NCBI GenBank assembly: GCA_013397455.1
Contig: VYZB01000383.1
Span: forward strand, 1 to 64,000
Source: Crotophaga sulcirostris
Lineage: Eukaryota; Chordata; Aves; Cuculiformes; Crotophagidae
DNA: 64,000 bases
Direction: 5' to 3'
In this document: one piece after another, positions 26,100 through 38,600 of the stretch
How positions within the stretch are numbered: position 1 is the stretch's first letter
How the letters are laid out: the number at the start of each line of letters is the position of its first letter
The notes under the pieces: generated by a model
What the model saw: only the letters and a program-made list of their open reading frames with translations
What the model was told of the DNA's origin: nothing
Databases searched by the model: none
Program-made: the position numbers and the translations under genes

Positions 26100-29000
26100 T
26101 ACATTTCTGAGCGAGGTGTTGAGGAGGTGGACATGGCTGCAGGCACATCTGTTTGGGAGCAGCCATTCCTCTTGTGTGAACACAGCGGGGATGATGCAAA
26201 GCATCAGCAGGGACTGGTAGAGCCAGAAGGAAACCAAAACTTTTGAAAAAAAGCACAGCAGAATGTCTTTCTATTCTTGTCACACTAATTACTTCAGCAA
26301 TCACCAAATTTATCCCCATGTTGGACTTCATTTCTCTCAGGCCACGCATGTGACAGTAAACAACTATGGCTGCTCAAGAAACAAAAGTTGTGGTCACATA
26401 GGCACCACTGTGAAATGAGGTAAATCTGCTGGAAAAGGGAAACTGTAGGCGGTTCTGGAATAATTTTGTCTGGGACAATGTTCTTTGTCCTCGAGACAGC
26501 TGTGTTGAAGCACGCACTTGGCTTAATGTTTGTGGCCTCCACACTTTTGTGCTGAGCTTTCCTTTCCCGGGCTGCTCCGGCCATGCAGACTCAGCCACAT
26601 TTTTCTTCCTGTATAAAGTCATGTGCTCGTTTTTTTCACTCGATTTTTCCCTGATTTTGCTACCATAGGTTGAGTTATTAGGCGATGTCATGGAGATCTT
26701 AATTCCCAAAGTGGTGCCAACCAGCCAGAAATTCTTTCTTCTGGGAGATGCTAAGCTTTGAAAATGCTTTCATGAAGAAATTCCTCCTATTGTTGTATTT
26801 CCTGCAGTCTATCTAACCCAGTTGCCATTTCTAGTGTTCCTCCTCTCTCAAGTGTAGTCTTAACTTCACCATCTAACAAAATTTTCACCTTGGAATAATG
26901 AACTCTTAGTCATTAATGGCTTATTTTGGATTCCTGCTAATCAGTCTTTTTTCCAGCTCTATCATACTTGCCTATGACTTAACATCAGTGAAATTAGAAT
27001 TAAGGCTTTTCTAGGCTACAAAATGGGCAGCAGCACTGTTTGTAACTGTCAAATATAAAAGATTTTAAGATTAAAAAGATATACAGCAAAAAGAAAAAAA
27101 AAACTATGTCTTTTCACAATGAGCAGCACTTTTAACACATCTATCAGGCACTCTCAGAGAGAAAAAGGATAAATGAAAGCCTTGTGCCTCCGCATCCTCA
27201 GCAGGGAGCAGGCAGATATTGGTTTACAAGTCCCAGCGTAAGGACATAGGCGATGTGGTGCTCCAAGATCACCCATCATCTGAGGGGAGGGACATACACT
27301 TTATCCAGGGTGGGAGTAGACAATCTTTTACTGTTTCATTTTGTTTTATTTAAAATAATATTTCCTTCCAGTTTTCAGTTTGTTGTTCTTGCTCAACAAG
27401 CTCCAAGTTCTTGTTCTACCTTACCAGCATAGCATAATACTGAGTGTAGAGCTTGATTCACATCACTGCTCTCCAAGTAAAGGGAGGAAGGACATTTTTT
27501 TTGGTGATGAACCAAGATAGGCACTACAGCCTATTGTGCTCTCCTAAGAAGGTTCATAGCACTTGGCACTTCAGTTTCCTCCTGCAATGTGAGAGGCTGG
27601 GGCACCCCAAAGCCCAGTGCCTCCCCAGGCCGTGCATCTCTGTGGAGCAGAGAAGTCTAAATTTATCTAAAACTGTGGTTTGATCAGGACAACCAGCCTT
27701 TTTTGTAATACACTACAAAAAAATTAAAATACTGCAGTGTCAGCTCTTTCCTAACCAGGTAAGCCTGGAAGCATTTAGCTTCTTTAAAGAAAGAGTATGA
27801 GGGATGTTATTTCCCTGCCTGCTCCATATTTCTGACTAATCCTTTTAACTGAAAGATTGCATTGTTTTATAAATTGGAAAATTAATTTTAAAATGTTTGC
27901 TTGCTGTGGAGGATTTAGATGAGATTAGGCCAATGCTTTGGCTAAGCAGCTCCAGTCTTAGCTCTTGGCTCTGCTCACTCATGGAAAGCTCTTTTCAGCT
28001 CCTGTCCAGCTTTAAACACAGCTGCCACTGACTTCTGGGTATGTTCCCCAGGAGGTCTTTTCCTTATAAGCTTCTCTTGTGTATTTCCCATAGAAATTAA
28101 ATTGTGCAGCATTATCCCTTTCTCTGTCTTTGAACCCCATTTATTAGGCAATTTCACATAAACAACCTTCCTTTCTGCATTTACCAACATTTGCCAGTGC
28201 ATAAGTCATCCAGGAGAAGAGGGGTAATTCTGCATGGAGCTCAGTGGGAACCACCCATCCATGTGATGTTCAAATGGGAGCCCAGGGTGGGATTTACCCC
28301 CATCCTCCTGAAGGGCCCCAGGGATGGTTCCTGCAGCTGACACAGCCCATATAGACACTAAGCACTTGTTGCCACTAGTTTCATGCACTCAGCACCCTCC
28401 AGCCAGCCCTGGAGAGCCCAAATGGCAGCCTTGGGCCCCCAGATGCTTACAAGCACCCTACCATCACAGCACAATCCACCCAGCTCCCCTGTTGCTGCCT
28501 GCAAGTGCCCTGTGAGACATGAGGCTTCCCAACTACGCACAGAGCAGCTGAACACCATGTTAGACTTCAGACAGCTTGATTTTTACCTCTGGTGAAACTG
28601 CAAGCTAAAGGAAACCAGGGTAGGCAGTCCCTTTCCTCTTTTCAGGGGTGCCTGAGTCACCACTAAGGGAAAAATAATCAATGCTCATGTATCTTCCTCT
28701 AGGAACGTTGTCTGTGTGCTTATACTTGGCATAGAAACTGATATATACAGGTGCATGTGCTGCATTTTCTAGTTTTGTGATTCAAATACTTCTTCAGCAA
28801 AGGAAAGGGGCCAAAATTTCCCAAAGTCGAATAGAAGCTGCTCACTTTCAAGCTTTCAAACTGTCTGCAGTTTGAAATTTGGGTTAAGAAGCCCCTCTAC
28901 GTGTAGTTCATCCATTCCCTCTCCTTTGTCTTAATATGAAGTCTGGCTGCTAGAAGGTGCTATTTGCAGACTCTGCTCCATCTTCTCCAACTGGAAAATG

Positions 29001-29590
29001 ACACTGAATGCCTACCAGTCTCCTGGACAGGTATGGTATTAGATCTGTGCCTCAACCCTTAGAGGATACCAGAGTGTTCCCAGCCAGATCACTGTGAATG
29101 CTCCACACCCAAATCTCATTGCCCCTTCCCCAGCATGTGTCCAACAGCTGCTAAATGGGACAGAGCGTCGCATCCGGGAAGGACTTTCTGCTCATCTCTG
29201 ATGGTACCAAGGTCCGGGCTCTGAAACGCCTGTGTCCTCTGGGCACTGCAAGACCAAAGCCAGCTGTCATCTAACACAACTTGTGCTCTCAACTGAAGCA
29301 GATGACCATTGTCACGGTTTCTGTAAGAACTAGGCATTTCTCTTCATGCCTTGACCCGGATTAAACACGAACTGGTCACCGCATTGTGCCGCAGCGAAGC
29401 GAAGTCAGCCCCAACACAAAGGAAACACCGCAGGACATTTGGCTGTGGCTGATGTGTTCTCTCACCAGCACTTTGCAGACTCCAGCCCCACTGATTTTGA
29501 GAGGGTGTCCAGCACCTTACAGCTGGGCACCAAGGAGGTGCCAGTTCTGAGGCTCTCCTGCACCCATCCACACCAAGCAAAGCAGAGACG
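26100..29590. other. Non-coding, downstream flank of TFCP2L1
   Basis: No young or old CR1 and no supported exon. If the poly(A) site at 29615 is right, this is the intergenic sequence just past the end of the TFCP2L1 transcript. Confidence 0.5.
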
Positions 29591-29620
29591 AAACCCATGC
29601 TTCTTACAAACAGGTTTATT
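29561..29620 (-). terminator. Candidate poly(A) signal and GT-rich downstream element
   Basis: On the minus strand, TGCAAATAAACCTGTTTGTA has AATAAA at 29620-29615. It is followed within about 30-50 bases by a GT-rich run (TTGGTGTGGATGGGTG). This hexamer, spacing and GT-rich arrangement is typical of a real cleavage site. It lies about 6 kb beyond the TFCP2L1 stop with no other minus-strand gene in between. Confidence 0.5.
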
Positions 29621-32122
29621 TGCATTTTGACTGGAGCACAGATTCTAGATACAGACTTCTTCTGCACAACAGTACAAGAGCCAGTGCAAAATATGCTTTC
29701 TTTTTAATTCATGTACAAAAAAAAAAAAAACAAAACAAACCAACAACCCCAAAACAATAAACAAAAAGACAAAGAGTGTGGCAGTATTCACTCACAACTG
29801 GTATGCCTCAGCCTCCAATCAACACACCTCTACTCACCCTTGCCTGTCGTGCTGACTTCATGGTCAGCCTGTCCCAAACGGCTGCATTGTCAGTGAAGAG
29901 AGGTAACTCCCTTAGCCCTTTGAAAGATAAACACCCCAAGCAAACTGGGACAACAGCAGGCTACTTAAAAAAGTTGGACATGCCGACTGCTTACCAATGT
30001 GTCCCCCCCAGGGAGCAGAAGAATATTGAAGGAATAGTGAAAGAGGAAAGGTACAAATTGGAAATGCACAAAAATAATAGGCACCAGCTTAACTCAATTT
30101 TTTAAACAGAGGCAAGAATATTAAGATACACCTCGAGTCTGCCTTCTGATATTCACCCACAGTAGCGATGACCAAGGCCAAATGATCACTTTCCACTCTG
30201 AGTACCCTGTGCTGTCAAAGAGATTACAATCTTAACAAAATATTTCTACTAGTAGCATAAAGTTAAACCATTTCACAGCTGAAGGAGAAAGAAAAGCTAC
30301 AGTCTGAATACAAGTATTTCTTTGAGACCAGTCAAAACCAAAAACAGAAACAAAAAAAACCCTGTCCCAGTCATCAACCAGATGATTGTTAGAATTATAG
30401 CCAATGCTTAAGCAATACAACATCAAGCTAGGAAAGTCATCGTATGGTTGCTCTGCTTAGGGAGTAGCTCTTACTAGTTTACAAAGCATTGGACAATCTA
30501 TTTTGCTTTTAATCTAACTAGTTTTCAGAAGCTGCAATATAGAACTGCTGTGTTACTGCAGGAATATGCTTGCCTTCACCAAGGCCTGGGACTTATATTG
30601 CAGAAATTCATCACTCCGAGTGTACCATGTCCAAATCACCTAGAGCCATTATTATGGGCTTTTACATTACCACCCAAGGAATGGCTGGGTTTTGAAGCTT
30701 AATTAGCCAGAGATTTTTACACTGAATGGCAATTAAACAAAGCAGAGTACCAGTAAAAGCCAAAGAACAAAAGTACTCAGCACATATATGTTTTGATACA
30801 GTACGGTATGTATGTGTGTATATATATGCATAAACATGTATATTACATTATAAAGAGAATGCTATTCAGGACTTCTCAGTTGCAAAAATCACCTTATCAC
30901 CTGCAAATCTTGAAACTTCAGCCCATTAAATTTCACACTAAGAACTCCAGTATTTTCCAGATGTTATTATTATTTCTATTTTAGCCAATTAACCAAGCAG
31001 GGCTAACTGAAAGAACAGGAGCTTTAATATCAGTAACACCAGTTCTGCCACCTTAGGCAGATGGCACAAATTTCTGTCACCAAACTATTTGTCCCTGCCC
31101 TGTAAGTATCATGGACATTTCTATGAGTTCTCAGACCATCAGCAGTGTCATAGTAACTAATGTCTATTAATTTACTCAGTTGCCAGAGAAAATTCTGCAA
31201 TTTATGACATAATTTCAAACACCCAGTACAGTTCTAATGAGAACTTAGCTGGTTGGGGTCATATTGGTTTTAATCATGTAATGGTTCTGTCTTTTCATCC
31301 TCATCAAGCCCACTTCTACTTAGAGTGGCTGTTACCATACATACAACCTAAGAGCTGGACAGATTGGGATACCACACTATTCACTGTAAACCTAAACCCC
31401 AGATCTTATAAAGGACTGCTGTACAAAATTCACATATAGAGCTGAAAAAAGTCTCATTTAAATCACTTTGAGTAGATTTCTTTTGCTATTTTTTAAAATG
31501 GAAATAGGAGCAACAACAACAAAAAGGCAAGAATAAAGGTAACAGGTACTTAAGAGAAAAGTAAGTGCAAAAACCTTTTGGATATTTAGATGAAGGGGAG
31601 CTCCCCATCTCCTTTGCCTTTAGTCATCCAGCCCAGACCCATCATTAATGCTTCCTCCAGTCCTTAGGAGACAAAAGCTTCCTTCTGGATGCTGCCATAT
31701 CCTCAAACAGGGCAAATGAGTTTCTCCAGGGATGTCAGACCCTCTGCAACCACGGGGAGAGTCTAAGCAGTTGGCTAGATTACCTTCCACTTACACAAGT
31801 GAGACAAGGCTCTCTCTCTCACCCTTCACACAAGCCACCAACACAAATCCTGAAGCCTTTGCTTTGTTCCTGCATGGACAAACTCACAAACTTCAACAGG
31901 GCAAGAGTTTGATTTTGTGGTTTCAGGAGACAGAGAGGAATGTTGGTCAGTATCCATTCTCATACCAGTGTTGCTCTGACCTCTTGGCACCGGCCACAAT
32001 CATTTGTGGCCAGTTTGCCCATGTACCACCACCCATTTGTTACACAGCATCAGACAACAAGGGAAAAGTGTGCAATGTGTTTTCCTAACACCCACAGATG
32101 CATCTCAGTCTACACCTTCCTC

Positions 32123-32440
32123 AAGAGGGGCAGTGGAAGGGAAGGTGCTGATCTCCTCTCTGTGGTAACCTGTGATAGGATACGAGGCAAAGGAATGAAG
32201 CTGTGTAGGGGCAAGTTCAGACAGGGCATTAGGAAAAGATTGGTCACGAAGAGGGTGGTTGGTCCCTGAAAAGGGCTCCCCAGGGAAGTGGTGGCAGCAC
32301 CAAGCCTGTCAGAGCTCAAGGAACATCTGGACAACACTCTTAGTCATATGGTTTAGTTTTAGGTAGTCTTGCAAGTAGTAGGGAGTCAGACTCAATGACG
32401 CATATGAGTCCCTTCCAACTTGAGATATTCTGTGATTCTA
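32123..32440 (+). mobile_element. Old CR1 fragment, different subfamily
   Basis: Diverged CR1 3' region. Recognisable blocks are AGGGGCAAGTTCAGACAGG, ATTAGGAAAAGATTGGTCAC, GGGAAGTGGTGGCAGCACC, the GTCCCTTCCAACTTGAGATA motif and the ATTCTGTGATTCT tail. The ATTCTRTG-type tail and many substitutions set it apart from the young family. It lies in the probable TFCP2L1 3' UTR, antisense to it. Confidence 0.82.
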
Positions 32441-32861
32441 ACTTGAACCTAGACACCAAACTAGCTGTGCTGCATCTTCAACAGCGTGTGTATTACTGAG
32501 CACAATCCTCCAAATATCTGCCTGGATTAGAGGGGTTTAACAAGGACTAGGACTACTCTGTCAGGAAAGCATAGGCCTTACATATACATTAAAGTTATAC
32601 AGCTTTTACAAACATTGATAAAACAGTAAAGCCCACCTAGTAGGACAATATTTATTATCTATTGTGGCATACCTTCTTACAGCATGGAAAGAAGAACAAG
32701 ATATATTGTCAAATTCACCCTCATATCAGTATAAAATTAATTTCTTTTAAAAAAATTAAATATAGGAAGGCTCCAATAGAGAGTTATTTTTGTTTAATCA
32801 AGCAAGTGCTACTGAAACACGACAAGTGTTTTATATCATTCCTCATGGGCAAGATTTGGCT

Positions 32862-32935
32862 TTCATAGAATTGTTTGGGATGGAAGGGGCCTTAAAGATC
32901 ATCTAGTTCCAACTTCCCTACCATGAGCAAGGACA
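32862..32935 (-). mobile_element. Old CR1 3' end fragment
   Basis: TCATAGAATTGTTTGGGATG, then GGCCTTAAAGATCATCTAG and CCAACTTCCCTACCATGAGC are the familiar inverted 3' end of an older avian CR1 subfamily. Confidence 0.85.
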
Positions 32936-35610
32936 GAGTTAGGGACAGTTCTCAGTCCCGAACTCTGTGAGCAAAGCTACCTCTATCCTTTCTTCACCCT
33001 GCTATTTTTCTGTATTGCCATGTCCCCTGAGTTACAGGACTATCACATAGAAATGGATACAGTATAGGCTACACTCGTGGCAGCTCCAAGGTCTTTTTTA
33101 AACCCTTCTCATCAGGTCAGATTCACCTCTCTGAGTTGCATGCCAACTACATCCGTACCAGATATTAGGCCATTTTTACAAAACAGGATGAAAAACCACA
33201 GTGAACACATATCTTCAAATTACTTCCCACAAAATAAACCAGACAGATCCTGATACACAGGAGTACAATGGTCCCACCTACTCACAAACATAGCTAGAAT
33301 TTATTCCCTGTTTTGGAAGGCAGCTGTAACTGTGTGGTCACGACCTGGATGCCTCCGTGCTCAGGTCTGGGGGCTGCCCAGTTGCCCCACTCCACATGGC
33401 AGTGTGGCAGTGCAGAGCAGGCTGCAGAACCAGGGAGGTGACATAGGCACCAAGGCATGGCCTCATCTTCCTCTCAGAAAGGTGACGTTTCCCATCCTCC
33501 ACAAAGGCATAACTTCCTGTAAAGCTCCTCCCAGCTTCTCTGTCTGATCTTCCTCACTCCAAGAGACCACATACAACTTCCTCACCTACTCAACTTGGTG
33601 ATCAACCAAGAAGCCTCCAGCTTCTTCACTTCACAGGGAGGAATCGCCATGTCCCAAAGCCTGGGCATCCTTTTTGGAGAAACACTACAATTCATGGAGC
33701 ATCTAGGACAGCCAGTTGAGCAAGATCGCGGCTAAGTCGGCAATGTTACTCAACTAGCTGAGTTGGCTGAAGGTTTTCCCATTGTAACATGATTTTCTAT
33801 TCTAGTATTATTTTTGGTGAAAAAAAATCAGTGGGGATGGGTGGAGTTTTTTGCGCAAAACTTGATGATTTTAATGAAAAAAAGGTTGCTTTTCTCAATA
33901 TTTTGCTGTTTATTTCTGTTGGGAAAACTTGAAACACATTGGTCTTGTCAGAAAAATATCAGTCCGTGTCTGTCCGAATTCCTCCAGTGTCAGCTGGGAG
34001 CTGTAATTCACAGGCTTCATGTCCCCCTCTTTCCCAGAAGGTTGGGCTGCTGGGCACCCCTCCAGCCTTTATGACGCATTCCCCTTTGACTAACCCACAG
34101 TAAGAGCATCATGGGATCTGCAACCCAGCCAAAGACCTCAGCCCCAAGGAAGACACAGCACACAGGGCACTTGAATGGTAGTTTCTGAGGTCTGCAACAG
34201 TAGCTCAAACTGATGCTGCTTTAAGGGCCAAATGGATTTAATTAAATGTTTCCATTTCAAAAGGCTAGAATGTTTTATTCAGCGTTTTCCAGCTGACAGT
34301 TTCTCATTTTTTTTGAAAAATGCCCATTCCAGGAAATTTTTTTGTATTTCAGCTTTCCATCTCAATTCAGGATAAAGTTATATGTTCAGATATCAGAATT
34401 TGATGCTATGCAGACATTCTGTTTGGCAAATAGCCTTATTAATTAGCTGTCAAAAGAGAAATGACTCCATCGTGCAAGAAGGGTGTGACCAGTTTGCCTT
34501 TGACATCAATGGAAGCCACTTTTTCAGCTTAGTGAAGCCTGGATGGTGTCCCAAAAGACCAAGGGAGGGTGGAGTTGACCATACTTGCAGATATTGGAAA
34601 CAGGAGTTGAATGAAATAGCAAGAATATAAGAAGCAGCAACTAAGATGATCCGTTACCTGGACTCAATCAAAAGTCAGTTTTACTTACATTAATGAGTAA
34701 CAGGAGGAAAAATCATTACGATTATAAAACCTAATTCGCAGTTACAGTAAAGATAGTTAATCAGTGCTTTGTAGACTAGAATAAATCCATAGTATGAATT
34801 TGTCATGAGCTCTATAACTTTCAATGTTCAAAACTTTTCATCAGAAAACATTCATAGACTCCGTTCAAGGAGACAACTCTAAAGCTAAAGATATGTTATG
34901 GTACTTAACTGCTTGCCTCGGGTTGTCTGTCCTCCCTCAAACCTTGCAAAATTGTTCTGTTGAATTGGTATTTCAGAAGATCTGGCAGGACAGACTGAGG
35001 TCTCTGGACTTTGAGTACATCTACAGGTGGAAAGCAGCTAAGTACAGGCTTCGGGGTTGACACTCTGGGAGAGGACTGGGCAACAAATCCATCCTCTGCC
35101 TTGCCCAGTCTGTTTCTAGATGTAGCCCCAAGCCTTCCACCTCAAAGAGTAAAGTAAGATGCCCAGGGAGGTTGCGTGCATTAGCAACAAGGTGTGTGTG
35201 GAAAGGAAGAGAGCAGTCAGAACAGTAAATAAATCAATTCACCCAACTATGAGGGGTCTATAAAATAGGTTTTTGTTTATCTTTCATTTCCCCTTAGTAC
35301 AAGGCAGATGTTTCTAAGCAATAAGCAGAAACCTCGACAATTTTTAAGATGGAAGAGGAAGGGAGGGAGGAAGAAACATGGACAAGCTTTGAGGATGTTC
35401 TCAGCTCCAGCTTCAAAAAACCCAAAAATAAAACCACACACCACCAAAAATGTATATCTGTAAAAGCAAGTTTTTTCCTTAAGCTGTTTGGTAATTCTTA
35501 GTTCATAGGAGCATTTTATCCAGAAGGTTCTTCATGTTTCCAGTCTAGGTTGTAGCAATCTCAGTGAGGCACAAAATTTTAGGCTGTTAAAGTCTTTCTG
35601 TGCAGCCCGG

Positions 35611-35648
35611 TCATTTTAAAATGATGTGGTAGCCATCATTGCTTTCAG
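35611..35648 (-). CDS. TFCP2L1: TFCP2L1 last coding exon, ends ...GYHIILK stop
   Basis: Acceptor TTACAG. CT completes the Ala codon, followed by [11 protein letters not shown] and TGA at 35613-35611. The protein stops at ILK, as TFCP2 and UBP1 do. The human TFCP2L1 I recall continues CGL. The exon continues as 3' UTR. Confidence 0.93.
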
Positions 35649-38600
35649 CTGTAACAAAGAAATGCAAAGCATTTTCTCATTACTTTTAGAAAACAGCAGA
35701 GATACAGAACTCCAGATTTTCTTTTCAGATAGTTTGCAATAGTTTGTACTCTTGTTCCATAAGCCATTCACAAAAATCAATGTTGAACATCCAGAGCAAA
35801 GCATTTATATAAAAAAATACAACATACTAATTGTCATCTTTTATCATTTTACTGGAAGGTGTTTTTGCTCATGCGTGTCAGTCATATCAATGGATTCATG
35901 AAAGTTTTATAACGGTGTAACTGAGAGGAAAGTATAGATCAATTAGCATCATAGTCTAAGCTTGAACATCACCTTGATTTGTACTAGATTAGATTACTTA
36001 TTTTTTCAAGATAAGAGCAACAAGTCTGTGATATCTCTCAGCACAATTGAAAGGAGAAATTATCTTTAGACCTACAGGTAATAGCAGCAGCAATACATAC
36101 CTTTTAATGTGCTGATAACAAAACAAGATTCATCTTGGAAGTTTTGGACCATCTGAAGGGCAGAAGGAAAAAAAAAAAAAAAAAACAACACAAAATATTT
36201 TTAGCAATTTAACTCAAGTTTCTTTCAGAGCCAGTATAGAGTTTGGAGGAGAGTTAGCAAACAGCATTTGGGATGCAGTCCTGCACAGCCCTGAGTAACC
36301 CTACCCATAAGATTGTCGAAGTACATAACTGATTAATAAAGGTCCTTGTAGCTGCTAATGCACTTAACAGAAGATAAACTGTGATAAACACTGAAGTGTT
36401 TGCCTAGAATTGATTTGGCATTTTACCACCCCTTTACAACTCTTGATCCCACAAGATCTACAACTTCAGTTAATCTATTAAACACCATGCCCTTAATTGC
36501 CTTCAGTGAAGCTATGCTAGCTTAGACTTGATGGAGACAGTCCCTCTCCTAAAATCTAGCAATGGTAAAACACAGTATCACAGCATTACAAGGTTGGAAA
36601 GGACCTCTGAGATTATCGAGTCCAACCTAGAACCCAACACCAACACCAACCCAGCATCTAAACCCTGGCACTGAGTGCCTCAGCCAATCTCCCCTTAAAC
36701 ACCTCCAGGGTTGGTGACTCCACCACCTCCCTGGGCAGCGCATTCCAATGGCCAATCACCCTTTCAGGGAAGAACTTTTTCCTAATACCAAGCCTAAACT
36801 TTCCCTGACCAAGCTTGAGTCCATGTCCCCTAGTTCTGTCACCTGAGAGAAGAGCCCAACCCCTGCCTGACTCCAACCTCCTTTTAGGCAGTTGTGGAGA
36901 GCAATAAGGTCTCCCCTGAGCCTCCTCTTCTCCAGGCTAAACAGCCCCAGCTCCCTCAGTCGCTCCTCACAGGGCTTGTGCTCCAAACCCTTCACCATCT
37001 TCATTGCTCTCCTAACACCTGCACATTCAGCTGAACTAGGAGGGTTCATTGAGCTTACATGAGCATCTGGGATAATATCTAGAGCTGGTCAGCCCTGAGA
37101 AACAGACTCCTTGCTGAATAAAGGCATATTGTTACTATAAAGTCATCTCAGCAGTGTTCACCTGGTTATTCTGACCAGATATTAATATAGATGCTGTGCT
37201 TGCAGAAATCATTTACCTGTTTATATTTCATTGAGGCATGGGAATCTTAATGAAACTGCTATGAGAGGCAAGGCAGATCATGGGAAGCAAGATCAGTATC
37301 TAAAGCTATTTGAGTTATTCATCAGAAATAACTAGATTTTCAGAACACAGGTTCTACTGAGGCCCCTAACTAAAGAGGTGAGTTAAGAGATTCAGCTGAC
37401 TTCAGAGCCAATCTGAAATGCTCATTTAAGCTTCATCCTTGCTCAATGCTTCCTCCCACCTTAGAGAAGCTGTGTGGGACAGAGGAGATGAATTACCTTC
37501 AAGAAGTGTCTCGTACAGTTGGAGCAGATGCTGAACACCTGACTTCAGAGGGGAGGTGACCAGAATGTCTCTGATCATCTCAGAGAATCCAGCATTAACC
37601 AAGTAACTTCTGCTAGCTATTGGATATCATTCAAGTAGAGCACTTTAAAAGCTGTAAGTTCTCACACCAAATATCCTTTTCATCTTAGACTAATCTCCCT
37701 ATACTCTTCTGGGTTTAACATCCACCACCTGCTCTCCTAAATCAAACTTCACTGGCCAGTCTGTGTGTTTGTGCCTAATGATGCATGAAGTACATTCATA
37801 GAGTGCCTCACTCTTGCCACTATAGTACTAAAACAAGAAAAAATATTAAAAAAAAAGCAATAGACTTTGTTAATAATTGACTTAAATGAATACTTAAAGC
37901 CTTAGATCCAAGTTGGTTCAGGCAATTCCCCTACCAAGAGTTGCCTCCAAGCACTTTACATCCATAAAGCATTGAGGTTTCAGATTTAATCAGAATGAAA
38001 TAGCAAGGAGACCTTAGGAATATGCATTAGAGCCTTCAATTTAGGCTACAGTTGAGACCTATGCTCTGCTTCATTTGTTTTAACAATGTTTCTTATAAAT
38101 GAAGCTCCATAAGTGATTCTGGTGCATGAATGAGTAAGTAATTTAGTGGGGGGAAAGAGGAAGAAGGGCAACTCACTATTAACCTGCAAGTTAATGGAAA
38201 GGACTAAAATAAGCCATCATATAATGGGACAAAAACAGCTAGCAAAGGTCCATGAAATTATAGTATACACTTACACAGCACTGACTCTGACCCAGTTGCT
38301 GTAATCACTGGCCAAGATGTAAGACTAATTGTCCTAAAGCTTTTCAAACTTACCTCCTTTAAGAAAATTTCCTATTCAATTTAAAGGTTCTCAGTATAGA
38401 TCCTTACTTCAGAATTTATTTGGCAGTGAACATGAAAAGAAAATTACCTATTTTGTTGTGTTTTGATTTGTTTTCAAAAACAGCCCTCTCTTTTGCAAAG
38501 CAAAGACCTTAAAACCACACCAAAATCAATGGTATGCATGATTGATCTGCTTTAACTTGTTGGTATTAGTAACCTTGCAAAGCTTCTTTGAAGATTCATT

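Larger units (their letters stand above)
29600..35610 (-). other. TFCP2L1: Probable TFCP2L1 3' UTR (about 6 kb)
   Basis: There is no coding signal downstream of the stop codon on the minus strand. The stretch is AT-rich and free of the young CR1 family; it holds only two older CR1 fragments (32123-32440 and 32862-32935). A good poly(A) signal with a GT-rich downstream element lies at its far end. Other minus-strand AATAAA hexamers at 34279-34274, 33914-33909, 33305-33300 and 32656-32651 could give shorter forms. The extent is inferred; only the start, next to the stop codon, is certain. Confidence 0.5.
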
